64,000 nucleotides of DNA, from assembly GCA_000283575.1 (NCBI GenBank), contig AP012044.1, positions 1,364,001-1,428,000 on the forward strand. The letters are read 5' to 3'. This DNA comes from Oscillibacter valericigenes Sjm18-20. GTDB taxonomy: Bacteria > Bacillota > Clostridia > Oscillospirales > Oscillospiraceae. The notes under the pieces are model-generated. The model had not been told where the DNA came from and did no database searches. It worked only from the letters and a program-made list of their open reading frames with translations. The position numbers were made by a program, and so were the translations under genes. Position 1 is the first letter of the stretch. The number at the start of each line of letters is the position of its first letter. This document shows positions 26,083 through 34,489 of the stretch, piece after piece.

Positions 26083-26442
26083 TTACTCGCCGCATTCGTC
26101 ATGATGCTGGTGCTCGTGGCAGACGCTGCCAGTGGTCTTCAGTTCACCCTTCAGGTAGCGCTCCACCGCCGTCCGCGCGTCGCCGGACGCGCCGGTGATA
26201 ACCTCGACATCCCGCTCATTGAAAATGTCCACGGCGCCCTGGCCCATACCGCCGCTGATGATGACTTTTACACCCCGGTCTGCCAAGAAGTTGGGAAGGA
26301 ATCCGGGCTTGTGGCCGGGATTCTTTACGGATTCCTCTTTTGTAATCGTATTGTTCTCCACATCGTACAGCATAAAGTTGACACAGTGTCCAAAATGCTC
26401 CGTTACATTTTTGCCTTCAGCGGCAACTGCAATTTTCATCAT
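26083..26442 (-). CDS. NifX/NifB-like dinitrogenase FeMo-cofactor-binding family protein
   Basis: The start is placed at 26442 (MMKIAVAAEGKNVTEHFGHC) because GGAGG lies 8 bases upstream; a TTG at 26457 is less likely. The 119-residue protein is of the PF02579 type: HFGHCVNFMLYDV, then VKVIISGGMGQGAVDIFNERDVEV. A metal-ligand-rich tail (CHEHQHHDEC) follows. Members carry Fe-Mo or other metal-sulfur clusters; in ORP clusters similar proteins bind a Mo-Cu sulfide cluster. It is the last gene of the minus-strand operon. Confidence 0.85.
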   Translation of the reverse strand: MMKIAVAAEGKNVTEHFGHCVNFMLYDVENNTITKEESVKNPGHKPGFLPNFLADRGVKVIISGGMGQGAVDIFNERDVEVITGASGDARTAVERYLKGELKTTGSVCHEHQHHDECGE

Positions 26443-26462
26443 TGTTGTTTCCTCCAATTTAA

Positions 26463-27293
26463 TTATTGTCCTGCCAGCTGTTTGCCGACAGCGTCAAACC
26501 AGTTTCCGTCAAACTGTTCAATCATCCCATTGTCGCAGGCGGCCGAAATGTTCGGGTCGATGGGAAGCTTTGCCAGCACCTTCAGCCCGTGCTTTCCGGC
26601 AATCTCGTCAATATGGCTTTCCCCGAAGATTTTGTACTCTTTCCCGTTGTCCGGACACTTGAAATAGGACATGTTTTCCACCAGCCCCAACACGGGGACC
26701 TTCATCATCTCGGCCATTCTCAGCGCCTTGGCAACGATCATGGAAACCAGCTCCTGCGGCGAGGTGACAATGACGATTCCGTCCACAGGGATGGACTGGA
26801 AAACCGTCAGGGGAACGTCGCCGGTTCCGGGGGGCATGTCGATGAACAAAAAGTCCACGTCACCCCAGATCACGTCCGACCAGAACTGCTTGACCGTATT
26901 GGCTAGAATAGGGCCCCGCCAGATCACCGGGTCCGTGTCATTTTCCAAAAGCAGATTGATCGACATAATTTCAATGCCGGTGCTGCTCTGTTTCGGATAC
27001 AGCCCCTGCTCACTTCCCTCAGCCTTCCCCTGGATACCAAAGGCTTTCGGAATTGAAGGCCCTGTTACATCCGCGTCCAGCACGCCCACCCGATATCCAA
27101 GCCGCCGCATGGTGACCGCCAGCATGGCGCTGACCGAGGATTTTCCCACGCCGCCTTTCCCGCTGACAATGCCGATCACTTTTTTAATCTGGCTCAACTC
27201 ATTGGGCGCAGCCCGGAAATTCGGCTTTTCCCCTCTGCGGTCGGCGCAATCCTCGCCGCAGCTTCCGCAGTTGTTGTCACAGTGTTCGCTCAT
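26463..27293 (-). CDS. Mrp/NBP35-type Fe-S cluster carrier ATPase
   Basis: A 276-residue protein with four Cys in the first 16 residues (C5, C9, C12, C16), a deviant Walker A GKGGVGKS (residues 45-52) and MPPGTGDVPLTVFQ. A CPDN motif is at VENMSYFKCPDNGK, where the usual CxxC is reduced to one Cys. Mrp proteins transfer [4Fe-4S] clusters to targets. It lies between a NifX-like gene and a metallo-hydrolase gene, 17-20 bases from each, in one operon. Confidence 0.9.
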   Translation of the reverse strand: MSEHCDNNCGSCGEDCADRRGEKPNFRAAPNELSQIKKVIGIVSGKGGVGKSSVSAMLAVTMRRLGYRVGVLDADVTGPSIPKAFGIQGKAEGSEQGLYPKQSSTGIEIMSINLLLENDTDPVIWRGPILANTVKQFWSDVIWGDVDFLFIDMPPGTGDVPLTVFQSIPVDGIVIVTSPQELVSMIVAKALRMAEMMKVPVLGLVENMSYFKCPDNGKEYKIFGESHIDEIAGKHGLKVLAKLPIDPNISAACDNGMIEQFDGNWFDAVGKQLAGQ

Positions 27294-27309
27294 GGCTTCT
27301 CACTCCCTA

Positions 27310-28137
27310 TCAATTGATCTCCAACCGGCTTCCGGCCGAAAGATAGCTAATCTGATCTCCCATCGCGGCTTTCAGCCGCCGGTAGGCTTCCTGCCCGGTG
27401 CAGTGGCAGGTATAATACCGCGCGCCGGTTTGCAGCAGCTCCCGCGCTACGGCATCCACCGCCTCGGGCGTCTCGCTTTTCCCCAAGCCGCGGCTATGGA
27501 GGTGGAAGCCGCCGATGACGATGTCGGGGAAACGGCCGTTGTCCGCTTGAAACTGCCGGACGATGTTGACAATGCCGCGGTGGGCGCACCCGGCAATCAA
27601 AATCGCCCTCCCGTTTTGCCGGATTACCAAATTCTGCTCATGGGCAAAATCGTCCGGCAAATAGGAGTCCCCTGACTTTTGAAAGAGTTCTGCGTTGCCG
27701 GAGGGAACGGGCGTTTCTTCCCGGATCTTCGAAAACAGCTCCAGCTCCTCATCAAGGATATACCGCCCGTCGCAGAACACAAAGCGCTCACTTGGCAAAA
27801 GTCCGGTATCCAGGCCTATATAGGCTTTGGTTCCGTCAGGCCGGTTGGCATAATGGGGTTCAAAAGCTCGCTTATGCACGTACACATTTGCTTGGCTGTT
27901 TTTATTTAGAAAGGTTCTCAGGCCCCCGCCGTGGTCGTAGTGGCCATGGGATAAAGCAGCAACATCCACCATGGAAAGGTCAACGCCCAGCTTCGCGGCG
28001 TTTTCCGCAAACAGCCCGCTGGCGCCGGTGTCGAATAACAGCCGGTGCTTTGGGGTCTCCACATACAGGCTCAGCCCGTGCTCATATCCGAAATTTTCAG
28101 ATACCGAGGTGTTTTCCGATAAAACCTGAATGGTCAT
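27310..28137 (-). CDS. Metallo-beta-lactamase-fold hydrolase
   Basis: A 275-residue protein with the metal-binding motif SHGHYDHGGG (residues 63-72) and later His ligands in AGCAHRGIVN and GGFHLHSRG. A YTCHCTGQEAY stretch follows near the C-terminus. This subfamily (MBL proteins next to MinD/NifX genes) is common in anaerobes but its substrate is unknown. It overlaps the upstream MinD gene by 4 bases (ATGA), indicating tight co-translation with the Fe-S ATPases. Confidence 0.85.
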   Translation of the reverse strand: MTIQVLSENTSVSENFGYEHGLSLYVETPKHRLLFDTGASGLFAENAAKLGVDLSMVDVAALSHGHYDHGGGLRTFLNKNSQANVYVHKRAFEPHYANRPDGTKAYIGLDTGLLPSERFVFCDGRYILDEELELFSKIREETPVPSGNAELFQKSGDSYLPDDFAHEQNLVIRQNGRAILIAGCAHRGIVNIVRQFQADNGRFPDIVIGGFHLHSRGLGKSETPEAVDAVARELLQTGARYYTCHCTGQEAYRRLKAAMGDQISYLSAGSRLEIN

Positions 28138-29012
28138 GGTTGGCCGCCTCCCTCAAAAAGCAGGGCCATGGTATGATTATAAACTTCGCGCACCGCATGG
28201 CCGGACGGGCAGTCAAGCTCCGCGACACTCTTTCCGCTGTTGACGGCCCCGACGGCCTCCGGGTCGAACGGAATCGTGCCGGCAAAGGGAATAGAATGTG
28301 CCCCGCAGAATTTCCGGATTTCCTCCGTTTTTGCAGAATTGGCGTCGGCCTTGTTGACGCAGACCGCCGTTTTTGTACGGAATGTCTCCGCCGTTTTCAG
28401 GATGCGCTCCATATCGCTGATGCCGGACAGGGACGGCTCCGCCACGATCAGAACCATATCCACCCCGCTGATAGAGGCAATGACAGGGCAGCCGATGCCC
28501 GGCGAACCGTCAATCACCGCAAGCTCCGCATCCCCGGCGGTGGCAGCCATCCGCTTTTTCACTTCGGTGACCAGCTTTCCGGACGTGCCGCTGCCCATAT
28601 TGAGCTTCGCCGTGGAGAAAACACGATCTTCGTCCCGGTAAAGCGCCAGATCGCCCGCCACGGCGGGCTCCATGGAAACGGCTCCCTCCAGACAGATTTC
28701 CGCGCAGACCCCGCAACCCTCGCAGGCAAAGGGCTTTACCTGAAACGGCGTTCCGGCCTCGATTGCATCAAACCGACAGTGCTCCCGGCATTTCCCGCAG
28801 CCGACGCACCGGTCGGGATCGATCCGGGCCTTTGGCATACCATAGTAACCGGTACGCTCGGTGGGTTTTTCCCAATGGGAAATCAGGTGCAGATTCGGCG
28901 CGTCAACGTCGCAGTCCGCATAGGCCCTCGCCTGGGAGAGCGCAATAAACGCGCCGGCGACGGTTGTCTTTCCGGTGCCGCCCTTACCGCTGAGAATCAG
29001 AAGCTGCTTCAT
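28134..29012 (-). CDS. MinD-superfamily ATPase with inserted two-[4Fe-4S] ferredoxin domain (I)
   Basis: The start at 29012 gives MKQLLILSGKGGTGKTT, with the deviant Walker A at residues 9-17. The frame is open further upstream but lacks a start signal. A ferredoxin insert has Cys 69, 72, 75, 79 and 97, 100, 103, 107. The C-terminal half is the MinD-type ATPase (AVIDGSPGIGCPVIAS). Paired MinD/ferredoxin ATPases like DVU2103/DVU2104 of Desulfovibrio belong to the orange-protein system. A role in cluster assembly is inferred. It overlaps its paralogue by 29 bases. Confidence 0.88.
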   Translation of the reverse strand: MKQLLILSGKGGTGKTTVAGAFIALSQARAYADCDVDAPNLHLISHWEKPTERTGYYGMPKARIDPDRCVGCGKCREHCRFDAIEAGTPFQVKPFACEGCGVCAEICLEGAVSMEPAVAGDLALYRDEDRVFSTAKLNMGSGTSGKLVTEVKKRMAATAGDAELAVIDGSPGIGCPVIASISGVDMVLIVAEPSLSGISDMERILKTAETFRTKTAVCVNKADANSAKTEEIRKFCGAHSIPFAGTIPFDPEAVGAVNSGKSVAELDCPSGHAVREVYNHTMALLFEGGGQP

Positions 29013-29865
29013 GCCGCGCCTCCTTTCCGATGCGTTCCAGCAAAGAGGCGAAGAGCGCCTGGAACCGCTCACTTTCCCGCACTGCAATTTTCCCCTCCGA
29101 GTTGAGTGCACCCAGCTCTGGGTCAAACGAAATACGCGCGAGAATGGGAATACCGTGTTCAACGCAGAACGCCTCTGAGGGATTCTCGCTCGTCAGGCAT
29201 TTGTTCAGCACGGCGCCGCAGGGCTTTTGAAACAGGGTCACCAGCTCATGCACCATGGCGAGGTTGTGCGCGCCGAACACAGTGGGTTCCGCCACCAGAA
29301 TGCAGAAGTCCGCATCCCGGATGCTCTCCATCACGGCGCAGGAGCTTCCGGGCGGACAGTCGATGAAAACGGGACGATCTTGTTTGTTTGAAATTTTTTG
29401 CAACAGCGCTTTGATGACCGGGATTCCGGAAGCTTCTCCGATGTTCAGGCGTCCCGTGTATACGATAACCTTTTCGGAAATGCCGGAGGAAACCGTACCC
29501 ACAGCCTTCCCTGTTTCACGGATCGCGTTGGCAGGGCAGAGGAGGGCGCAGCCGCCGCAGGAATGACAGACCTCGTCAAATAGAAGCGGTTTGTTCCCCA
29601 CAAACGCCAGCGCGTGAAACGCGCAGAACTCCACGCACTTGCGACAGCCCGTGCAGCGGGCTGCATCAATTTCGGGAATTTTGACGGTGACCGTTTCCTC
29701 GCCGGACACCTCCGGCTTCAAAAAAAGATGTCCGTTTGGCTCCTCCACATCGCAGTCAAGATATACTGCTTCATTGGCGGCAGCGGCAAGATTTACGGAG
29801 ACCAGCGTTTTGCCGGTACCGCCTTTTCCACTGAGTACCGCGATCGTCCAAGCCTTATCCGCCAT
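28984..29865 (-). CDS. MinD-superfamily ATPase with inserted two-[4Fe-4S] ferredoxin domain (II)
   Basis: A 293-residue paralogue of the downstream gene. Walker A is SGKGGTGKT (residues 12-20). Ferredoxin Cys are at 71, 74, 77, 81 and 100, 103, 106, 110, and the later motif is FIDCPPGSSCAVMES. The two proteins probably form a heterodimeric, ATP-dependent Fe-S machine. It overlaps the neighbouring NifX-like gene by 11 bases and the next MinD gene by 29 bases, so the whole set is translated as a unit. Confidence 0.88.
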   Translation of the reverse strand: MADKAWTIAVLSGKGGTGKTLVSVNLAAAANEAVYLDCDVEEPNGHLFLKPEVSGEETVTVKIPEIDAARCTGCRKCVEFCAFHALAFVGNKPLLFDEVCHSCGGCALLCPANAIRETGKAVGTVSSGISEKVIVYTGRLNIGEASGIPVIKALLQKISNKQDRPVFIDCPPGSSCAVMESIRDADFCILVAEPTVFGAHNLAMVHELVTLFQKPCGAVLNKCLTSENPSEAFCVEHGIPILARISFDPELGALNSEGKIAVRESERFQALFASLLERIGKEARHEAASDSQR

Positions 29866-30220
29866 GGCCGTGGAAGCCCGCGTGAAATTCAGCCAGCGGC
29901 TGAAGCTTTCCCGCTTTCAGCGCGTCGATATTCTGCTTTGCCGTTCCGTCGGTGGAACGGTAAACCTCAATTTTCGCACCCCTCAGAACTTTTTCCGCAT
30001 TTTCGCCGCAGCGGGGTGCAATCAGGGCGTTTGCGCCGTTGTCTGCCAAGCTCTGCGCCGCCTGAATGCCCGCGCCGCCGGAGCTTTCCGCTGCGCTGTT
30101 TTTCAGCCACGTGGTTTCGTTCGTATCCGTATCGCAAAACAGAAAATAGGGGGCGCGCCCAAAGGAGATGCATACGTCGGTGTCCAGGTTTTGTTCATTC
30201 ATGGGAATGGCAATTTTCAT
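29855..30220 (-). CDS. NifX/NifB-like FeMo-cofactor-binding family protein (second copy)
   Basis: A 121-residue PF02579-type protein: MKIAIPMNEQNLDTDVCISFGRAPYFLFCDTD, then GIQAAQSLADNGANALIAPRCGENAEKVL. It ends in a His/Gly-rich tail (FHAGFHGHGG). It differs clearly from the first copy at 26083, so the two are not recent duplicates. A well-placed AGGATTTTT leader precedes it and the first MinD gene overlaps its end. Confidence 0.85.
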   Translation of the reverse strand: MKIAIPMNEQNLDTDVCISFGRAPYFLFCDTDTNETTWLKNSAAESSGGAGIQAAQSLADNGANALIAPRCGENAEKVLRGAKIEVYRSTDGTAKQNIDALKAGKLQPLAEFHAGFHGHGG

Positions 30221-30280
30221 AAAAATCCTCCGCTTCGTTTTACTTATAGCTTAAGTTAAGTGTTTGCCGCGCTGCTCCTG

Positions 30281-30793
30281 TTATAAAAAATTAATTTGGG
30301 AAAAGTCGATATTCCCGTCAGCATCCGCAATTCCGGCGTCGGCATGGACATATTCGACTTTTCCAATGAACATCTCATGGGAGCCTGTGACAATGGAGTC
30401 CACCACCGTGCATTCAATGTTTACAGGACAATCCGGAAGAATGGGGGCGTTCACTTTTTTGCCGTCCTGAAGCTTGACGTTCATTTTGGCCAGCTTGTCC
30501 CCATCCCGCTTGCTGTGGCTTCCCAGATAATCAAAGGTGTCCTTATAACGTCTGTCCACAAGATTTACAACGAAGCAGCCGGATTCCTTAATCAGCTTAT
30601 AGGAGTATCTCGAAGGGACAATGCCGACCATGACCATAGGCGGATCATAGCTGCAATTGCCGCAATAGCCTACCGCAAGCACATTGTTTTTTCCGTCCAG
30701 CCCTCGACAGGAGACGAGAACTTTGGGAGCTGGCTGAAGGCAGGATTTCTTTTTTGCCTCTTTTTTTTCTGTGACCTCATTTAATGTGTCCAT
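30281..30793 (-). CDS. Flavin reductase-like FMN-binding protein
   Basis: A 170-residue protein of the flavin reductase/flavoredoxin family. Features are PAPKVLVSCRGLDGKNNVLAV near the N-terminus, PPMVMVGIVPSRYSYKLIKESG, and FVVNLVDRR. Flavoredoxins pass electrons in anaerobes. The start codon overlaps the end of the nifU-like gene frame, with AGGAGG ahead. It may supply electrons for metal-cluster assembly by the neighbouring genes, by inference. Confidence 0.82.
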   Translation of the reverse strand: MDTLNEVTEKKEAKKKSCLQPAPKVLVSCRGLDGKNNVLAVGYCGNCSYDPPMVMVGIVPSRYSYKLIKESGCFVVNLVDRRYKDTFDYLGSHSKRDGDKLAKMNVKLQDGKKVNAPILPDCPVNIECTVVDSIVTGSHEMFIGKVEYVHADAGIADADGNIDFSQINFL

Positions 30794-31155
30794 AAAAACC
30801 TCCTATTATTTGGCTTCCGCCTTTTATAGTATGCCATACCGGGAAAAATTCCCGTAAACGGGAAATAATCACGGGAAGTTTTTTCGGTATCAGTCAGTTT
30901 CAAAGCTGTATCCAGAGATTTTCCTTTTACAAGTTCTGTTGTCATACTGCTTGTTGCAATAGCCGCAACACAGCCAAACACCAGAAAGCTTATATCTTCA
31001 ATCACATTATCTTTTACTTTGATATAGAGGGCAAGAGCATCGCCGCAGCTTGGAACTCCACAAGTTCCCTCAGCATCAGCGTCAGGCATGTTTCCGACGT
31101 TTCTTGGGCTCATGAAGTGCTCAATTACTTTATCAGTAAACAATTCACAGAACAT
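30781..31155 (-). pseudogene. Truncated NifU/IscU-type Fe-S scaffold
   Basis: The start at 31155 (MFCELFTDKVIEHFMSPRNV) begins a normal NifU/IscU N-terminus with two scaffold Cys (GTCGVPSCGD and FGCVAAIATSS, at C37 and C62). After ALKLTDT the frame becomes unrelated sequence (EKTSRDYFPFTGIF...), so the third ligand Cys (the usual HCS motif) is missing. The 3' part seems lost in a deletion that joined it to the promoter region of the flavin reductase. It may be non-functional or a partial scaffold. Confidence 0.7.
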
Positions 31156-31381
31156 TTCAGTACTTCCTTTGAAATTGATGCTTTTTATTGATAGCGACAG
31201 TGCTCCAATCATCTATCAGGTCATAAATAGAACAAAAAAGTAGTTCGCTCAATTAAATGCGACGCTTTTGATCAGATTATGACCATGCCGTGAGTTCCCG
31301 TGACAAGGCCTACTATTATAACAGTTTTGATATAATTTCTTCTATCGTTTGGTAGAGCAATCTTGACACGGCCTTGCGAGC

Positions 31382-31430
31382 CTATGCTCATAACTGCAAT
31401 TGTAATATTATTATGGTCATATGTCAATAA
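31382..31430 (-). promoter_or_regulatory. Promoter with CATATG-type operator upstream of the NifU/flavin reductase/MinD operon
   Basis: On the minus strand TTGACA (31422-31427), 17 bases, TACAAT (31399-31404). The -35 box is embedded in TTATTGACATATGACCATAA (31411-31430), and a related half-site GTTATGAGCATAGG lies at 31382-31395. The same motif occurs at 34470-34489 and 47325-47358. The first start codon is about 240 bases away, so a leader RNA is expected. Confidence 0.6.
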
Positions 31431-31446
31431 CTGAATGCAAAAATAG

Positions 31447-31484
31447 AAAAGCCTGATCCATAGAGCACTTTAGATCAGGCTTTT
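31447..31484 (-). terminator. Terminator of the DUF134 gene
   Basis: AAAAGCCTGATC (31447-31458) pairs perfectly with GATCAGGCTTTT (31473-31484). Read on the minus strand it ends the DUF134 transcript just after its stop. Confidence 0.8.
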
Positions 31485-31514
31485 CAAACTTTAATATATA
31501 TTAGCATTCATATG

Positions 31515-31991
31515 TTATTGATTGCACTTGCCGTGCCTCCAGCAGTTTCCACGCCCTAATTTTCCTCTGCAGGAATGATTGCATGCAATATTTTTTGATC
31601 CGCAGTCAGGACATCCATAACTGCCGTCCTTAATAGCATTCAGCTTTTCAAAGCTTTCCATCCATTCCTTGCCGCATTCAAGACACCTGACAGGGCAAAT
31701 GTTCTGCGTAAAATTGCCACCCTCGATATGAATTGTTTTTCCGCTTATCAGACTGTCAGCAATTTTCTCTCTCGCAGACAATAAAATGCGCTGAAACGTT
31801 GGGCGAGAAACTTCCATCTTGTCGGCGCATTCACTTTGCTCAAGGCCTTCTAAATCTTTTAGGCGAATGGCTTCCAATTCTTCCAGTTTTAATATATTCT
31901 CGGGGATTTCCGCAATCTCCTTCTCCGATGGTACAAAATAGGCAATAGCCGGAACATTTTCGATTTTTCTCCATTTTGTGGGTCTGGCCAT
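31515..31991 (-). CDS. DUF134 family DNA-binding protein
   Basis: A 158-residue protein starting MARPTKWRKIENVPAIAYFVP, the signature of the DUF134/UPF0251 family. A sigma-70-region-4-like helix-turn-helix follows (EAIRLKDLEGLEQSECADKMEVSRPTFQRIL). The C-terminus is a Cys-rich metal-binding part (CPVRCLECGKEW, CPDCGSKN, CNHSC, CWRHGKC). This family is usually next to NifX/MinD Fe-S genes and is a natural candidate for the regulator binding the CATATG motif; that link is inferred. Confidence 0.85.
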   Translation of the reverse strand: MARPTKWRKIENVPAIAYFVPSEKEIAEIPENILKLEELEAIRLKDLEGLEQSECADKMEVSRPTFQRILLSAREKIADSLISGKTIHIEGGNFTQNICPVRCLECGKEWMESFEKLNAIKDGSYGCPDCGSKNIACNHSCRGKLGRGNCWRHGKCNQ

Positions 31992-32075
31992 TACATTACC
32001 TCCATTTTACGAGATTTATGAATATACGCCCGCAGATCGATGTCCAGTCTGTGGACTAGCATTGCAAGCTTTGCT

Positions 32076-32439
32076 TCAGTTGTCTTGATGGTACACCCTT
32101 GTATTCAAATTTTCGTATATATCCTTCAAGTTCAGATTATCTTGATTGATAATGGAACATGGTATCACCTTATTGATAAATAAAATTCCGTCCAAATGAT
32201 CGAGCTCGTGACAAAGGGCTGTAGCCAAAAGACCGACTCCCTCTACTTTGACCAATTACAACAATACGCTTCAATATGCCGACCTGTGCGGCCGCCAGAC
32301 TGACTCCATTTGCAGTATACATTGTTTCGACCATATCTTCAAGCAGAATCAAAGTTCTCTCGTTTATCTTTACCACAATCCTTGAACGTTTTTTCAACAC
32401 AGCATCGTCCTGATAATGCATGATATTTCGCAGAGCCAT
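32076..32439 (-). pseudogene. def: Peptide deformylase pseudogene
   Basis: The 5' part reads MALRNIMHYQDDAVLKKRSR and [20 protein letters not shown], a deformylase start whose GLAAPQVG motif has decayed to SLAAAQVG. The middle of the gene (about 40 codons, including the EGC motif) is deleted and the frame shifts. A second frame then carries [20 protein letters not shown], with the zinc motif HELDH. The gene cannot make a normal enzyme; a functional copy presumably exists elsewhere. Confidence 0.8.
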
Positions 32440-32605
32440 ATTGTACCTCCTAATAAATTATGGAGAAAAGGTCTTGCTCTACAGACAACAGCTATTCCGA
32501 AAATATAAAGTTTGCGCAAAACCCTGCTTCGCGCTTTCCTGCGGGACCCAACCTTGAAAACCATGCTCAATTTTTACCACCATCTAAACAGCTCTCACTA
32601 AAACT

Positions 32606-32773
32606 TTATAGATAGATTGCTTCGACAGGGCATTCGCTGACACACGCACCACATTCAATGCAGTTGCCGCTTACTTTCGCCTTGGCGTCTTGAATTTTGA
32701 TTGTTCCCACCGGACAAGCTCTTTCACAGCTCCCACAACCAACGCATTTTTCTTCGTTTACCTTTGCGGCCAT
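32606..32773 (-). CDS. Small 2[4Fe-4S] ferredoxin
   Basis: The start at 32773 (MAAKVNEEKCVGCGSCERAC) follows GTAGGAGACGG. The 55-residue product has the two classical clusters CVGCGSCERACP and CIECGACVSECP. It is a full-length clostridial ferredoxin. It follows the CATATG motif region at 34436-34489, now separated from it by the IS110-family element, so it may originally have shared that promoter with the Fe-S assembly genes. Confidence 0.9.
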   Translation of the reverse strand: MAAKVNEEKCVGCGSCERACPVGTIKIQDAKAKVSGNCIECGACVSECPVEAIYL

Positions 32774-32879
32774 AAAACCGTCTCCTACAATATAAATTAC
32801 GGTACAGGCACGGCAACCAGCCGTGCTCGTTTCGTTTTTGTTGCCAAGGCTGTACAATGGGAGAGCGTCGGTCTGACCT

Positions 32880-33060
32880 AAATCATCAAGGACTCATCAC
32901 GTCCGAAAAGGAGTCCGTCAGCCGTCTCTCTCATTGACAGCAGTTCGCTTTGAGCAGGTAGTCCCGCCCATGTTATTGGGTGTGTTCGCGTAACCTAGGA
33001 GATTGAATCGGCAATGGAAGAACGGCAGAACCGCGTGCAAATCCGATCATCAGGAGGTAT
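32880..33060 (+). ncRNA. Possible IS110 bridge RNA region (5' non-coding end)
   Basis: Elements of the IS110 group carry a structured guide (bridge) RNA in the non-coding end next to the transposase start. This stretch is non-coding, sits in that position and can fold (for example GGACTC ... GAGTCC at 32891-32916). The loops that pair with target and donor were not identified. Confidence 0.35.
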
Positions 33061-33062
33061 TC

Positions 33063-34286
33063 ATGAACACAGTCGTTGGAATTGATGTGTCTAAAGGGAA
33101 AAGCGTTGTCGCTGCCATGCGTACGTTTGGCGAGGTCGCCCTGCCGCCGCGTGAATTTCTTCACACAAACAAGGGCCTTTCCATGTTGACGGAATCGCTG
33201 CGCTTGATTGATGGGGATACCCGTGTTATCCTTGAAGCAACAGGGCGTTACCATGAGCCGGTCGTTATGGCGCTTCAAGAGTCCGGATTCTTTGTCAGCA
33301 CGGTCAATCCCAAGCTCATCAAGGACTTCGGCAACAATTCGCTTCGAAAGGTTAAGACCGACAAGGCCGATGCGGTGAAGATCGCGCGGTATGGTCTTGA
33401 ATATTGGGAAGAGATGCGCGAGTATACCCAAACAGATACCGCACGGCAGCAGCTTAAGCTATTTTCACGGCAGTACAATCTGCACATGAAAACGGTGGTA
33501 TCGCTGCAAAACAACCTTATTTCACTGTTGGATTCTGTGTTTCCGGGCATCAACGAGCTTTTCAAAAGCCCGGTGCGTGAGGATGGACGCCAGAAATGGG
33601 TGGATTTCGTCTGCACCTTTTACCACCGCGACTGCGTATCCGGCGTGAGCGCTGCCGCTTTCTCCCAGCGTTATTACAAATGGTGCAAGCGGAAGGACTA
33701 CAATTTCAGCACGGCTAAAGCCGCTGAAATCTATACCACCAGCAGTGAGATGGTCGTGACGATGCCAAAAAACGCACTCATCAAGACGCTCATTACCTCC
33801 GCCGCCGGACAACTCACCGCCGCCACAGCGACGCTTGCCACGCTCAAGGCCGAGTTTATCCGCCTTGCCGCCACGCTGCCCGAATATGAAGTGGTTCGTT
33901 CCATGTACGGTGTGGGTGATGTCACCGGCGCACAGCTCATGGCCGAGATTGGCGATGTCCGCCGCTTTCAGAGCCGTGGTGCGCTCATCGCATTCGCCGG
34001 CGTTGACCCCGGCGTAAACGAATCTGGAAAGCACAGTGCACAGAGCGTCCGTACCACCAAGCGCGGCTCTCCGCACTTGCGAAAGACGCTGTTCCAGATT
34101 ATCAGTACGCACCTGAAACGCTCCCCGCTGGACGAGCCTGTGTACCAATTCCTTGACCGTAAACGTGTCGAGGGCAAGCCCTATCTCGTCTACATGACCG
34201 CCGCCGCGAACAAATTCCTTCGCATCTACCACGCCAAGGTCAGAGACTATTTGAACACTTTGGAGTCAGTGGATTTGAATACATAG
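33063..34286 (+). CDS. IS110-family transposase (DEDD)
   Basis: The start at 33063 follows CAGGAGGTATTC. The 407-residue protein has the RuvC-like N-terminal domain: Asp in VVGIDVSKGK, Glu in VILEATGRYHEP, Asp pair in VKTDKADAVKIA. The C-terminal transposase_20 domain has RSMYGVGDVTGAQLMAEIGD and the serine motif region FAGVDPGVNESGKHS. It is complete and has no internal stop, so the element may be active. Confidence 0.92.
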   Translation: MNTVVGIDVSKGKSVVAAMRTFGEVALPPREFLHTNKGLSMLTESLRLIDGDTRVILEATGRYHEPVVMALQESGFFVSTVNPKLIKDFGNNSLRKVKTDKADAVKIARYGLEYWEEMREYTQTDTARQQLKLFSRQYNLHMKTVVSLQNNLISLLDSVFPGINELFKSPVREDGRQKWVDFVCTFYHRDCVSGVSAAAFSQRYYKWCKRKDYNFSTAKAAEIYTTSSEMVVTMPKNALIKTLITSAAGQLTAATATLATLKAEFIRLAATLPEYEVVRSMYGVGDVTGAQLMAEIGDVRRFQSRGALIAFAGVDPGVNESGKHSAQSVRTTKRGSPHLRKTLFQIISTHLKRSPLDEPVYQFLDRKRVEGKPYLVYMTAAANKFLRIYHAKVRDYLNTLESVDLNT

Positions 34287-34435
34287 CCAGCTCTTGGATT
34301 CCCATTGATCAGGTGGGCGCGTATTGCGGCCGCTTCTTTGTCATGCTCGTTTTTACGTTCCAAATCCTTCTTGTTTTTTTCGCTTTTCCTATTGACTTTT
34401 GTTAGCAGGACTCCTTTAATTCGTGAGCCAACCTG

Positions 34436-34489
34436 TTATTGGCATATGCCCACAACCATAATAACTTAATTATGAGCATATGTCAATAA
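34436..34489. promoter_or_regulatory. Double CATATG-type operator with leftward promoter
   Basis: Two copies of the motif face each other: TTATTGGCATATGCCCA (from 34436) and, on the minus strand, TTATTGACATATGCTCATAA (34489 to 34470). The second contains TTGACA (34481-34486), 17 bases, TATTAT (34458-34463), a good promoter aimed at the IS110 element and the ferredoxin beyond it. The layout closely matches the site at 31382-31430. Confidence 0.6.

Larger units (their letters stand above)
32870..34435 (+). mobile_element. IS110-family element (approximate limits)
   Basis: One DEDD transposase gene lies between about 190 bases of non-coding DNA on the left and 150 on the right. A 10-bp subterminal inverted repeat was noticed: AAAGGAGTCC (32907-32916) and GGACTCCTTT (34408-34417). 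No target duplication is expected for this family, so the exact ends cannot be set from one copy. Confidence 0.7.

Noticed and set aside
27792-29105. Plus-strand open frame (437 codons)
   Set aside because: It is antisense to the MBL and MinD genes, whose motifs are unmistakable.
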